A DNA stretch of 64,000 bases, taken from contig CP172536.1 in assembly GCA_044598425.1 (NCBI GenBank), positions 2,852,001-2,916,000 of the forward strand, given 5' to 3'. A program made the translations under genes and the position numbers. The notes beneath the pieces are model-generated. The model worked only from the letters and a program-made list of their open reading frames with translations. It was not told where the DNA came from and made no database searches. Position 1 is the stretch's first letter, and each line of letters starts with the position of its first letter. Positions 29,879-38,698 of this stretch are shown here, piece by piece. The DNA is from JAEVLT01 sp044598425. GTDB taxonomy: Bacteria > Bacillota > Bacilli > Bacillales > Cytobacillaceae.

Positions 29879-31196
29879 ATACAAACAAATCGAGTACTAA
29901 AGCAACAGCAAAGGCAACGAACGAAAGAATTGTTTCCAGCACAGTCCATGTTTTAAATGTTTCTTTTACACTTAAACCTAAATATTCTTTAACCATCCAA
30001 AAACCAGCATCGTTAACATGTGAAAGCATTAATGATCCTGCGCCTGTTGCAATGACAAGCAATTCGAGGTTCACTCCTGTCATATGCTGAACAATTGGCG
30101 CCACGATCCCTGCAGCTGTTGTTAAGGCAACTGTTGCAGATCCTGTTGCAATCCGAATTAACCCTGCAATAAGGAATGATAAAACGAGCGGAGAGAGTGA
30201 TAGATTTTGCGACATTTCGGCGATGGTATTGCCTACACCGCTATCCACAAGAATTTGTTTAAACCCTCCGCCTGCACCAATTATAGCAATGATTGAGCCA
30301 ACCGGAAGAAAGCACTCTTCTGTAAGCTTTTTAAGCCCTTTTTTATCAATACCCTGACGAATTCCGAAGAAATAGAATGCCGCAAAGACGGCAATTAATA
30401 AAGCAATAAGCGGGTTTCCGATAAAGCTCAAGAACTTTTCGATGCCGCCAGACAATCCCATATATGAAGAAAACGCAGAGAAAATCATGAGAATTACAGG
30501 TAACAATATAACAAAGAATGAAATCCCTGTTCCCGGCATTTTTTTCGCTGCCATATTAATTTTAATTAATTCCGGTTCTCCTTCAGGTGTCACAAATTTG
30601 TGAATCCATTTTGCGTAGATTGGACCTGCAATAATAGCAGCAGGAATGGAAACAATTAGTGAATATAAAAGGACTTTACCAAGATTTGCATTATAGATAC
30701 TAATCGCAGCAACCGCCCCAGGATGCGGCGGTACTAAGCCGTGAACGATTGACAATCCCGTAATTGCAGGAAGCGCAATCAGCAAGATATTCTGTTTTGA
30801 TGTTTTATAGATTGAGATCACTAAAGGTAAAATAATTAAAATACCAACTTCAAAAAATACAGGAATACCAATGATAAACCCTGCTAAAAGCATTGCCCAT
30901 GGAAGCTTCTTTACACCAAATTTCTTAACAAAGAAACTGGCAATTTGTACTCCTGCTCCTGATTCAGCCATCATTTTGCCTAAAATTGTTCCTAAAGCGA
31001 GAATTCCAACTAAATGCCCTAAAGCACCGCCAACACCTGTTTCAAAGCCACTGACAATTTTGTCCATTGATAAACCTGAGAAAAGGGCTAGGAATAAGCT
31101 GGCAATCGTTAAACTTATAAATGCATGCCACTTAAACCAAGAAACACCTAATATAACGATAATAATTGCCAAAAACGTAATTAGTAAGTGATACAT
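29877..31196 (-). CDS. gntP: Gluconate:H+ symporter, GntP family
   Basis: A 439-residue membrane protein with about twelve helices. GntP signatures such as LAGFIIGIPVFFEVGIL, LVPPHPGAVAA, RIATGSATVALTTAAGI and VNDAGFWMVKEYLG are present, and length is normal. It takes up gluconate for GntK. A strong promoter (31358-31386) overlaps a putative operator, and a CcpA-type palindrome lies just below. It is transcribed alone; gntK has its own unit, unlike the single gntRKPZ operon of Bacillus subtilis. Confidence 0.93.
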   Translation of the reverse strand: MYHLLITFLAIIIVILGVSWFKWHAFISLTIASLFLALFSGLSMDKIVSGFETGVGGALGHLVGILALGTILGKMMAESGAGVQIASFFVKKFGVKKLPWAMLLAGFIIGIPVFFEVGILIILPLVISIYKTSKQNILLIALPAITGLSIVHGLVPPHPGAVAAISIYNANLGKVLLYSLIVSIPAAIIAGPIYAKWIHKFVTPEGEPELIKINMAAKKMPGTGISFFVILLPVILMIFSAFSSYMGLSGGIEKFLSFIGNPLIALLIAVFAAFYFFGIRQGIDKKGLKKLTEECFLPVGSIIAIIGAGGGFKQILVDSGVGNTIAEMSQNLSLSPLVLSFLIAGLIRIATGSATVALTTAAGIVAPIVQHMTGVNLELLVIATGAGSLMLSHVNDAGFWMVKEYLGLSVKETFKTWTVLETILSFVAFAVALVLDLFV

Positions 31197-31331
31197 ATTG
31201 TTATTTCACCTTCCCCTTTAATTGTAAACCCTTTCTAAAATCTTCATAAAAAAGTTCACTGTCTCTTCATTGTTTGTAAACTCTCTCTTTGTTGATGATC
31301 ATTTTCTCATCGTATTTTGGCCAAAAACAAA

Positions 31332-31345
31332 TGAAAGCACTTTCA
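31332..31345. promoter_or_regulatory. Probable CcpA (cre) site of gntP
   Basis: TGAAAGCACTTTCA, a 14-bp palindrome except for the central CA, one base from the ideal cre TGAAAGCGCTTTCA; located just downstream of the -10. Confidence 0.7.
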
Positions 31346-31357
31346 ATTTCTATTTTG

Positions 31358-31386
31358 ATTATATGAAAAAAAATTTCTTTTATCAA
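31358..31386 (-). promoter_or_regulatory. gntP promoter overlapping an RpiR-type operator candidate
   Basis: Minus strand TTGATA (31381-31386), exactly 17 bp, TATAAT (31358-31363). The spacer AAAGAAATTTTTTTTCA is the AT-rich sequence also seen upstream of the regulator gene. Confidence 0.75.
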
Positions 31387-31498
31387 GGGGATTTCGAAAA
31401 AATTTTTTTCACGCGTTTATTCGATTCAGTTCATAGGACTCTCCTACGTGACCTTTTCCCCTCGGATCCCAAAAATACTATTATTGTTCAGATCCAGC

Positions 31499-31537
31499 AA
31501 AAAAAGCCTAACCCATTTTTCTATGAGTCAGGCTTTC
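31499..31537 (-). terminator. Terminator of the glnQHMP operon
   Basis: Minus strand: AGCCTGACTCAT...ATGGGTTAGGCT followed by TTTTTTTGC. The hairpin begins inside the last codons of the permease gene and includes its stop codon. Confidence 0.8.
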
Positions 31538-32178
31538 TTCGTTTCTAGTCTTCTCGCAATCATGGATAATCCATAGTTCACAACAAAATACATAAAGGCA
31601 AGGATAAGGATCATCGGAATAACGTAGCCATTTTTTTGTCCGTAAATAATCTGCGCGTTATGGGTTAATTCCGGGAGAGCAATAACGACGGCCAGCGAGG
31701 TATCTTTTAACAAAGAAATAAACTGGCTGACGATCGGCGGCACCATCCGGCGAAGTGCTTGCGGTAAGATCACGTATCTTAACGTCTGAACATAGGTTAG
31801 CCCAGAGGAACGGGCAGCTTCAATTTGGCCTTTTTCAATCGAATTTAAGCCGCTGCGGATGATTTCCGACAACATCGCTGATTCAAACATGGTTAAAGAC
31901 ACAATCGCGGCTATCGTTACGGGCATTTTTAAGCCGATTTCCGGAAGAGCGAAATAAGTAAAGAAAATGATCAGCAAAAGCGGCAGATTACGAATCGTTT
32001 CAACCACTACCGTCAGAAATTTTGATAAGAAAGGGATTTTTGCATAACGCAGCGTACCGATCAACCCGCCAAAAAGGAAGCTCAAAATAATCGATATAAA
32101 AGCTACCTCAAGGGTGACTCCGAAGCCTTGCAGCAAAAATCTAAGGTGATTCCAAGAATATGCTCCTGCAAAATCCAT
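31528..32178 (-). CDS. glnP: Amino-acid ABC permease (GlnP type)
   Basis: A 216-residue permease with about five helices and the HisM-type EAA loop (GQIEAARSSGLTYVQTLRYVILPQALRRMVPP). The ATG at 32178 follows GGAGGTGG by five bases; the longer frame has no site. Last gene of glnQ-glnH-glnM-glnP, the gene order of the Bacillus subtilis glutamine/glutamate system. Exact substrate (Gln or Glu) is not certain. Confidence 0.88.
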   Translation of the reverse strand: MDFAGAYSWNHLRFLLQGFGVTLEVAFISIILSFLFGGLIGTLRYAKIPFLSKFLTVVVETIRNLPLLLIIFFTYFALPEIGLKMPVTIAAIVSLTMFESAMLSEIIRSGLNSIEKGQIEAARSSGLTYVQTLRYVILPQALRRMVPPIVSQFISLLKDTSLAVVIALPELTHNAQIIYGQKNGYVIPMILILAFMYFVVNYGLSMIARRLETKKA

Positions 32179-32192
32179 TGATTCCACCTCCA

Positions 32193-32843
32193 TCAATGAG
32201 TCTTTCCAAGGCGTCTTTCAAGATAACCAACACCAAGGCTTAAAGGGATTGTTAACAGCAAATAGAAAAGAGCCACAAATATGTAGACGTCGAATGTAAC
32301 AAAGGTACGGGATGAGATCAGATCGGCCTGATACATCAAATCGAGACCCGCTACCACTCCTAAAATAGAAGAGTTTTTTACAAGATTAATAAATTGGTTG
32401 CCTAGCGGCGGAATGACGATTTTTATCGCCTGCGGTAAAATGACGAGCATCATCGCTTGATTATAGGTCAGCCCTGAAGAGCGAGCCGCTTCCATTTGAC
32501 CTTTAGGCACAGCCATAATCCCGGCGCGAATGGCTTCAGCAATAAACGCAGACGTATAAATGGAGAGCGCGATCGTACCAGCCGTTAACCCCTCAAAGGT
32601 AATTCCAATTGAAGCCAAACCAAAGTAAAAAAAGAAGGTAATAATAAGAACCGGAATATTGCGGAAAAACTCAACATAAATTGTTCCCAGCCAGTTGAGC
32701 GCCTTTATTGGGGCAATTCTCATAACAGCAACAATCGTGCCAAGAAAAAAACTGCAAACAAGGGCAATCAGGCTGGCAATGATCGTATATTTAAATCCCT
32801 CTAAATACAGATCAAGGTTATCCGTTAAAATGGTAAAATTCAT
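32193..32843 (-). CDS. glnM: Amino-acid ABC permease (GlnM type)
   Basis: A 216-residue inner-membrane permease, partner of the next gene. It has FFRNIPVLIITFFFYFGL and the EAA loop GQMEAARSSGLTYNQAMMLVILPQAIKIVIPP, nearly the same as in its partner. Ribosome site GGGGAGTGGTAGGTT precedes the ATG. The gap to the downstream permease is 14 bp. Confidence 0.88.
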   Translation of the reverse strand: MNFTILTDNLDLYLEGFKYTIIASLIALVCSFFLGTIVAVMRIAPIKALNWLGTIYVEFFRNIPVLIITFFFYFGLASIGITFEGLTAGTIALSIYTSAFIAEAIRAGIMAVPKGQMEAARSSGLTYNQAMMLVILPQAIKIVIPPLGNQFINLVKNSSILGVVAGLDLMYQADLISSRTFVTFDVYIFVALFYLLLTIPLSLGVGYLERRLGKTH

Positions 32844-32913
32844 AACCTACCACTCCCCTTAACTAAGCAGGATGAGCAAGCATGCCCATCCTGCAGATAC
32901 AGCTAAAAATAAG

Positions 32914-33726
32914 TTATTGCTGTTTGATCCATTTGTTCTTAATTTCATCATACTTGCCTGAATCCTTAATCGCTTTTAAAGCCTCATTCAATTTTTTCAC
33001 AAAATCCTGATTGCCTTTCTTAACGGCAATTCCATAAGGCTCTTCGGTAAAAGTGCCGCCGACTAAATGGAAGTTGGGGTCTTCATCAGCCATTCCATAA
33101 AGGATTGCGTCATCCGTAGTAAGGGCATCGCCTTTGCCAGCTTTTAACGCAGTGAAAGCTTCCGCATAGTTTTCAAACTCCAAAACTTCTGTTTCAGGAG
33201 CTTTTTTACGAATATTGATTGCCGAAGTAGAACCTTTGGCAGTAAGTACTTTCGTGCCTTTCTTTAAATCTTCAATCCCTTTGATTTTACTGCCCTTTTT
33301 AACAAGTAAAGACTGTCCTGCTTTGAAATAAACATCTGTAAAGTCTACTTCTTTCTTGCGCTCTTCGGAAATGGTCATCGTTGCGACAACGGCGTCGACA
33401 TCACCGTTATTGAGCATCGGAATTCTTGTTTTTGAGGTAACTTCTTTAAACTCGACTTTATTTTCATCGCCCAAAATTTGCTTAGCCAGTTGCTTGGCAA
33501 TATCAATATCGAAGCCTTCTACCTTTCCAGTGTTTGGATTTTTCAACCCAAATAAGCGTGTGTCATTTTTAACGCCAAAAATAATCTTATCCCTTTTTTT
33601 AATCTGTGCCAGCACACCATTGCCATCTTTGCTGCTGCCACTTGTTTTCTCCGCTTTTCCACCGCAAGCTGCTAATAGAAAAACAGCGAGCACTGAAATC
33701 ACTGCCAATTTCGATATTCTCTTCAT
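32914..33726 (-). CDS. glnH: Amino-acid-binding lipoprotein (GlnH type)
   Basis: A 270-residue lipoprotein precursor: MKRISKLAVISVLAVFLLAA then CGG (lipobox LAAC, mature Cys at 21). Family 3 solute-binding fold with FGLKNPNTGKVEGFDIDIAKQLA, PMLNNGDVDAVVATMTISEERK and DFTDVYF, typical of glutamine/glutamate/polar amino acid binders. Ribosome site GGGGAGGAAAAGGA. It follows glnQ by 64 bp. Confidence 0.92.
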   Translation of the reverse strand: MKRISKLAVISVLAVFLLAACGGKAEKTSGSSKDGNGVLAQIKKRDKIIFGVKNDTRLFGLKNPNTGKVEGFDIDIAKQLAKQILGDENKVEFKEVTSKTRIPMLNNGDVDAVVATMTISEERKKEVDFTDVYFKAGQSLLVKKGSKIKGIEDLKKGTKVLTAKGSTSAINIRKKAPETEVLEFENYAEAFTALKAGKGDALTTDDAILYGMADEDPNFHLVGGTFTEEPYGIAVKKGNQDFVKKLNEALKAIKDSGKYDEIKNKWIKQQ

Positions 33727-33790
33727 TCCTTTTCCTCCCCTTTTTAAATTTTAATCTATTTGAGTAATATTACCTCCAAAATATCGGCAT

Positions 33791-34519
33791 TTAATGGTTC
33801 AAAATCCGGCTAAGAAACAGCTGTGCACGTTCTTCACGGGGATGCGCATAAAATTCCTCTGGAATCGACTCTTCAAGAATCATGCCCTGATCCATAAAAA
33901 CAATCCGATCGGCCACTTCTCTCGCAAATCCCATTTCGTGGGTTACAACAACCATCGTCATGCCTTCTTTGGCGAGTGTTTTCATAACTTCTAAAACTTC
34001 CCCAATCATCTCAGGGTCGAGCGCAGACGTTGGCTCATCAAACAGCATTATTTCCGGTTTCATTGCCAGCCCGCGGGCGATGGCAACCCGCTGCTGCTGA
34101 CCGCCTGACAGCTGGGCAGGATACGAATTCGCCTTCTCTGGAATTCCTACTTTTTGTAAATAAAACTCTGCTGTTTCCCTTGCTTCTTTTTCTGATTTTC
34201 CGAGCACTTTCATCGGTGCAAGTGTTATATTTTCCAAAACTGTCATATGCGGGTACAGGTGAAAATGTTGAAAAACCATGCCAATATTACGTCTTAATTT
34301 ATTGACATCGGTTTTTTTATCATGAATGGCGATTCCGTTGACCAGCAATGTTCCATCCGTTATCGTTTCAAGCTGATTGATGCAGCGAAGCATCGTGCTT
34401 TTTCCCGATCCCGAAGGACCAATCACAACGACCACTTCTCCTTGATTGATTGTAAGATTAATATTTTTTAATACATGAAAATCGCCGAAATACTTATTGA
34501 CTTGATTAAAAACAATCAT
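33791..34519 (-). CDS. glnQ: Amino-acid ABC transporter ATPase (GlnQ type)
   Basis: A 242-residue ATPase of the polar amino acid family: Walker A GPSGSGKST, FQHFHLYPHMTVLENI, signature LSGGQQQRVAIARGL, Walker B IMLFDEPTSALDPEM, H-loop VTHEMGFA. First gene of the operon. The 270 bp upstream are AT-rich; I see no clear riboswitch or T-box there, so the control is not evident. Confidence 0.92.
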   Translation of the reverse strand: MIVFNQVNKYFGDFHVLKNINLTINQGEVVVVIGPSGSGKSTMLRCINQLETITDGTLLVNGIAIHDKKTDVNKLRRNIGMVFQHFHLYPHMTVLENITLAPMKVLGKSEKEARETAEFYLQKVGIPEKANSYPAQLSGGQQQRVAIARGLAMKPEIMLFDEPTSALDPEMIGEVLEVMKTLAKEGMTMVVVTHEMGFAREVADRIVFMDQGMILEESIPEEFYAHPREERAQLFLSRILNH

Positions 34520-34727
34520 GTGAAACCCCCTATCCCTATAAAAAACGATGTATATAATAGTAGCAAAACATATTTATATAATTACCAATTTTCTGAAATG
34601 TATCACAACTGATTATAAACTATAATTGCTTAGTTGGTCAAACCCATCTAATTATTATTTTGGGAAAACTTAAAAGTTACTTATTGGTAATATTGTGTCA
34701 TATCCAATAAACAAGTAGGACAAAACA

Positions 34728-34764
34728 AAACCGTTCAGCTTGCACAATTTAAGCTGAACGGTTT
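34728..34764 (-). terminator. Terminator of the SDR gene
   Basis: AAACCGTTCAGCTT / AAGCTGAACGGTTT, a perfect 14-bp stem around a 9-nt loop. Confidence 0.85.
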
Positions 34765-34789
34765 CCGTTTCCTGATTTGCCTGTCCAAA

Positions 34790-35539
34790 TTATTCAACGT
34801 AAATCATTTTTTTCATCATCCCGCCGTCAATGGTTAGATTTGTTCCTGTTACAAAATCATTTTCTGAGGCCGTTAAAAACAGGCATGCCCGGGCGATATC
34901 CTCCGGTTTTCCAACCCGTTTTGCAGGATGCTGTTCATGATCCGCTTTCGTTAGTTTTGTATAGTCACCCGTTTCAATCCAGCCGGGTGAAATAGAATTA
35001 ACCGTAATCCGATCATCGCTAAAGGAAACGGCAAGCGCGTGGGTCAGCGCTACGATTCCGCCCTTGGTCGCGGAATAAGACTCGGTGTTTGGCTCGGACA
35101 TAAATGCTCTTGTCGAAGCGATATTGACAATGGCTCCGCCGTTTTCATTTTCCCGCATGTATTTTGCCGCTTCCCGAGAACTTAAAAACACACTGCGCAA
35201 ATTGGTGTTGATGATGTCATCCCATTCCGCTAACGTTAGTTCATACGGCGACTTCCTTATCATTTTTCCGGCATTATTGATCAAAATATCAATTTTGCCA
35301 TAAGCCTCCTTAGTCTGCTCCATCAATGCCACGATGTCTTCTTCACGGCGAACGTCGGTTTGAATAAACAGCGATTCGCCGCCATTTTCTATAATGCAGC
35401 TTGTACTATTTTTTCCAGCTGCTTCATCGGTATCTGAGACCACAACCTTTGCTCCATTTTTAGCATAGGCGCTAGCAACGGCTTTGCCAATTCCATTTGC
35501 AGCCCCTGTCACAATTACTACTTTATTTGAAAAATCCAC
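34790..35539 (-). CDS. Short-chain dehydrogenase/reductase
   Basis: NAD(P)-dependent oxidoreductase of 249 residues: VVIVTGAANGIGKAVA (Rossmann loop), LINNAG, catalytic Ser in VNIASTRAF, YSATK (Tyr-x-x-x-Lys), and C-terminal NDFVTGTNLTIDGGM. Similar to glucose/3-oxoacyl-type SDRs; substrate unknown. I place the start at a GTG (35539) just after GGCGGGAAA. The frame is open for 49 further codons upstream, where it encodes part of a CBS domain (see 35540-35686), so a longer fusion protein starting at 35686 cannot be excluded. Confidence 0.88.
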   Translation of the reverse strand: MDFSNKVVIVTGAANGIGKAVASAYAKNGAKVVVSDTDEAAGKNSTSCIIENGGESLFIQTDVRREEDIVALMEQTKEAYGKIDILINNAGKMIRKSPYELTLAEWDDIINTNLRSVFLSSREAAKYMRENENGGAIVNIASTRAFMSEPNTESYSATKGGIVALTHALAVSFSDDRITVNSISPGWIETGDYTKLTKADHEQHPAKRVGKPEDIARACLFLTASENDFVTGTNLTIDGGMMKKMIYVE

Positions 35540-35686
35540 TTTCCCGCCGCCTTTCTTTTTTAATTGCTTCAAAATAGTCGTTTGAATATTGCGAATGACA
35601 TCGCCATCAGTCACCATTCCAAGTAATTTTCCTGTTTTATCCCCAACCGGCATGCCGCCGATTTTTTTATCGACAAACGTTTTCAT
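35540..35686 (-). pseudogene. CBS-domain fragment fused in frame to the SDR gene
   Basis: Codons from the ATG at 35686 read MKTFVDKKIGGMPVGDKTGK then LLGMVTDGDVIR, the second half of a CBS domain, and run without a stop into the SDR. The first half of the CBS pair is missing and a stop lies just upstream. Best explained by a deletion that joined a CBS-domain gene to the SDR gene. Confidence 0.65.
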
Positions 35687-35756
35687 AATTTCTTTAAAAT
35701 ATGCAGAAAATTAAGGATTTTTTTACCAAATAGCGTTCAAAAAATGCTAAATGAGA

Positions 35757-35999
35757 TTATTTTTTTCGTTTCCACTCTTTTATGACCCAGATTAAAAGGA
35801 TGAGGCCAACAATCATGATGGCAATCCAAAAAGTCTGATTCAACCAGAAAAACATATGATGGAACATCATTTCTCTCCCCATCATCATTCCCATTGAACT
35901 AGGGGGAAACCACATCATTCTTAACACGAACAGCAATGCTGAAACACCAAGAACCATTAATAAAACGAAAAAGATACTTAACCACAAACGTTTCATCAT
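35757..35999 (-). CDS. Small Met/His-rich membrane protein next to a two-component system
   Basis: An 80-residue protein with two membrane helices (about 4-25 and 50-72) linked by a short outer loop very rich in Met and His (SSMGMMMGREMMFHHMFFW, around residues 34-52). Such Met/His clusters can bind Cu(I) or Ag(I). The ATG at 35999 or the next codon follows AAGGTGAGA. It starts 7 bp after the response regulator gene and so belongs to the same operon. I know no named family for it. Confidence 0.65.
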   Translation of the reverse strand: MMKRLWLSIFFVLLMVLGVSALLFVLRMMWFPPSSMGMMMGREMMFHHMFFWLNQTFWIAIMIVGLILLIWVIKEWKRKK

Positions 36000-36006
36000 T
36001 CTCACC

Positions 36007-36681
36007 TTATTCCACTTTATATCCAATGCCCCAAACCGTTTTCACAAAAGATTTATCGATCCCATAGGCATGGAGTTTTTCTCTGAGATTTTTGATATGA
36101 GAATCTACTGTCCGATCATCACCAGTAAATTCCATTCCCCAGATAAGGTCAACTAATTGATCGCGTGAAAAAACTTTACCGCGATGGCTGATGAACACTT
36201 CCAAAAGATCAAATTCTGTTTGGGTTAAATTGATCGTTTGGCCTTCGTATAGAACCGTCCGCTCGGATAAATTCATGATAATTCCTTTATACTTCAGCCA
36301 TTCATCGTTTACATTTGTTTTTTTCGCCCTTCTCAGCAAGGCTTTCACTCTGACCATTAATTCTGCTTCGTCGAACGGTTTAACCAGATAATCATCAGCA
36401 CCCGTTGATAGCCCTTGCACCTTGTCTTCCACTGCACCCTTCGCCGTCAGCAAAATAATCGGAAGATCTGAAACTTTTCTTACTTGTTTTATCGTTTCCC
36501 AGCCGTCCATTAGCGGCATCATTACGTCCAATATCATCAGATCATAGTCATTCTTTAACACTTTCTGATAAGCTTCGCTCCCATCAGCCGCTTCCTCCAC
36601 TTGGTAATTCTCCTGCAGGAGGTAAATCCGCAACAGCTGCCTCATCTCTTTTTCATCATCGACAACAAGAATTTTAATCAT
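36007..36681 (-). CDS. OmpR/PhoB-family response regulator
   Basis: A 224-residue regulator: receiver domain with acidic pocket VVDDEKEM, phospho-acceptor Asp in LMILDVMMPLMDGW (about residue 53) and Lys in YLVKPFDEAEL, then a winged helix with HRGKVFSRDQLVDLIWG and DDRTVDSHIKNLREKL. The ATG at 36681 follows GGGGAGGAAGCGAA, and its first 8 bp overlap the end of the kinase-gene partner. Targets unknown. Confidence 0.93.
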   Translation of the reverse strand: MIKILVVDDEKEMRQLLRIYLLQENYQVEEAADGSEAYQKVLKNDYDLMILDVMMPLMDGWETIKQVRKVSDLPIILLTAKGAVEDKVQGLSTGADDYLVKPFDEAELMVRVKALLRRAKKTNVNDEWLKYKGIIMNLSERTVLYEGQTINLTQTEFDLLEVFISHRGKVFSRDQLVDLIWGMEFTGDDRTVDSHIKNLREKLHAYGIDKSFVKTVWGIGYKVE

Positions 36682-38086
36682 TTCGCTTCCTCCCCTGGTG
36701 CACAACTTTCTGTGGCTTTTGTAGAAAAATCGTAAATGTCGTCCCGATATCCTCAATGCTGCTTACTTCGATTCGCCCATCGTGCGCTTCAATGATTTGT
36801 TTGGCAATATACAAGCCCAGGCCTGTACCGCCGGTTTTGCGTGTTCGCGATTTATCGACCCGATAAAAGCGATCCCATATTTTGGACATATCCTGATTTG
36901 GAATACCAATTCCAGTATCTTTTATTTCAATAACAATGAACTCTTTTTGATTAAAAGTACGGACTGTTACTTCTCCCTGTTCGGTGTATTTGACAGCATT
37001 CTCAATCAAGTTATAAAGAACCTGCTCCATCCGATGTGCATCAATAAACAGGTCTGGAAGATGTTCATCCAGATGGCTTTTAAGCGTAAGCCCTTTTTCA
37101 ACAGCAGCAGGCCTGAAAATTTCCATTACTTTTTCAATCAGCATTTTAAGATCTGTAAACTCTTTGTGTAAAATAAACTCCCCAACCTGAAGCTTGCTCA
37201 TTTCAAATAAATCATCTACGAGAAAAGCGACCCTCTTTGCTTCATTATGAATAATTTGCAAATATTCCTTTTGTTCTGATTCGCTTTTAATGATTCCCTT
37301 GTTTAGAATATCACTGTAGCCTTTAATATACGTAAGCGGTGTGCGCAATTCGTGGGAGACTGCATTTAAGAATTCATTTCTTGTATCCTCGTACGATTGC
37401 AGCTTTTCTCCTAATTGCTGGATCGAGTTTGCGAGCTGGGCTATTTCATCGTTCCCTTTTGAGGGAATTTGCTGCTTATACTTCCCCAACGCCATTCTAT
37501 TTGTGGCATCTTTCATAATCAATAAAGGGTTCGTCAATCGTCGTGATAGGATGCCGATAAGACCTAACGCAATAAAAATGGTTCCAAAGCTGGCAGCAAG
37601 GATCAGGATTTTTAAAACAAGATCTGTTTCCTGCAAAACATTGGAAGGGTAAAACATATAGACATACCCTTTATTTTTATCAATGGTTGAAATGGTAACC
37701 ATATACTGATGTTTTTTCCAGTCTTTATCCAGAATTTTATTAAGCGTCCGATTCTTGGTTTTCAAAATATGATTTTCCATCTCTTCGTCTAGCGGCTCTG
37801 AAGACCCAACAATCTTTTGATTTGCATCCGTTATGACGACACGGGCAGTACTGCCCTTTTCCATCGAAAGAACTTGCCGGATCGTCTCCTGGCTATAGTC
37901 ACTTACCAGTGCTTTTGCGTGATTACCACCCCGGACAAGCAAATCCTTTGTCACAAAATCAACAAATAAATTGGTGAATACTCCGTATAAAATGGAGCCA
38001 AGAATCAGCAGCAAGGTGAGAAAAATGCTGCTAAACAGCAGGCCAAGCTTGATTGAAATATGATTTAAGAGGCTATTTCTTTTCAT
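36674..38086 (-). CDS. Sensor histidine kinase
   Basis: A 470-residue membrane kinase: helix 1 (about 11-35), extracellular sensor domain (36-160), helix 2 (160-182), HAMP (185-235), HisKA with phospho-acceptor His in SHELRTPLTYIKGYSDIL, and HATPase with LIENAVKYTEQ, DTGIGIPNQDM and GGTGLGLYIAKQI. All catalytic boxes are intact. ATG at 38086 follows GTGGAG. The sensor domain is not Met/His-rich, so the signal cannot be inferred from it. Transcribed before its regulator and a Met/His-rich membrane protein; the copper genes lie 0.7 kb upstream. Confidence 0.92.
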   Translation of the reverse strand: MKRNSLLNHISIKLGLLFSSIFLTLLLILGSILYGVFTNLFVDFVTKDLLVRGGNHAKALVSDYSQETIRQVLSMEKGSTARVVITDANQKIVGSSEPLDEEMENHILKTKNRTLNKILDKDWKKHQYMVTISTIDKNKGYVYMFYPSNVLQETDLVLKILILAASFGTIFIALGLIGILSRRLTNPLLIMKDATNRMALGKYKQQIPSKGNDEIAQLANSIQQLGEKLQSYEDTRNEFLNAVSHELRTPLTYIKGYSDILNKGIIKSESEQKEYLQIIHNEAKRVAFLVDDLFEMSKLQVGEFILHKEFTDLKMLIEKVMEIFRPAAVEKGLTLKSHLDEHLPDLFIDAHRMEQVLYNLIENAVKYTEQGEVTVRTFNQKEFIVIEIKDTGIGIPNQDMSKIWDRFYRVDKSRTRKTGGTGLGLYIAKQIIEAHDGRIEVSSIEDIGTTFTIFLQKPQKVVHQGRKRND

Positions 38087-38107
38087 TTTGAACTCCACAT
38101 TTCTCAA

Positions 38108-38445
38108 TGAGTTTTCGCTGCTTTGTTAAAGCAAATTCAGCTTCATTTTTGCCTTCATCTCTCCCAATGAAACATTCTATTTGCTTTGATTATAGCGCAA
38201 AACAGTCAAGAAAGTTTGCAAAAATTCCTTCGCTGGTGGGATATGAATTTTTTCGGGGAATTATTATGTACGATTTAGTCCCTCCCAGTAGCCCCTAGTT
38301 AAGAGAAAATTGGAATTTTCAAAACTTGTGCTAATTTTGTAACGAAGCTGTCACTTTTTTTCAACAGTAGCCTGCTGTTGAAAGCGCTATTTTTCTATTA
38401 AAATAAGGTTAATAAATCGTTTATATAGAAAAGGAGTGTTGATGC
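38108..38445. other. Intergenic region between kinase gene and small ORF
   Basis: 338 bp. It contains a long inverted stretch near 38350-38390 (TTTTTCAACAGTAGCCTGCT then GTTGAAAGCGC), of which CAACAG.../CTGTTG form a hairpin. Promoters of both flanking units should lie here; I cannot assign them with confidence. Confidence 0.4.
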
Positions 38446-38625
38446 ATGGACTACTTGGCCGTTAAAGAGCAGCTAGAACTCCACAAACTGAATTTAGTAA
38501 AAAAACTTGACAACCCTAATTTGACAAAAGAAGAATATGAAAGCCTGAAAAACTCGATTAAAAATTTCGACTATATTATTGAACTTACCGAAATGAACCA
38601 CTTTGAGCGCGGAACCATCCATTAA
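38446..38625 (+). CDS. Small conserved-looking protein, unknown function
   Basis: 59 residues, highly charged and helical: MDYLAVKEQLELHKLNLVKK, then NLTKEEYESLKN and FDYIIELTEMNHFERG. It has a good site (AAAGGAG ten bases upstream) and a terminator directly behind it. It resembles a small Bacillus family (I think DUF3896), but this is from memory. An overlapping ATG four bases earlier gives a frame that stops after seven codons. Confidence 0.65.
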   Translation: MDYLAVKEQLELHKLNLVKKLDNPNLTKEEYESLKNSIKNFDYIIELTEMNHFERGTIH

Positions 38626-38630
38626 ATGAA

Positions 38631-38651
38631 AACTCGCCGATTGGCGAATTT
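38631..38651 (+). terminator. Terminator of the small gene
   Basis: AACTCGCCGATTGGCGAATTT: stem TCGCC/GGCGA, weak T-run. Confidence 0.55.
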
Positions 38652-38660
38652 GATTAGCTA

Positions 38661-38698
38661 AAAAAACAGGGAGCGAATGACTCACTCCCTGTTTTTTA
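38661..38698 (-). terminator. Terminator of the copA unit
   Basis: AAAAAACAGGGAGCGAATGA then CTCACTCCCTGTTTTTT: stem ACAGGGAG/CTCCCTGT with A/T-runs both sides; works in both directions. Confidence 0.85.

Noticed and set aside
34030..34305. 91-codon frame antisense to glnQ
   Set aside because: Overlaps an intact conserved ATPase gene; no start context.
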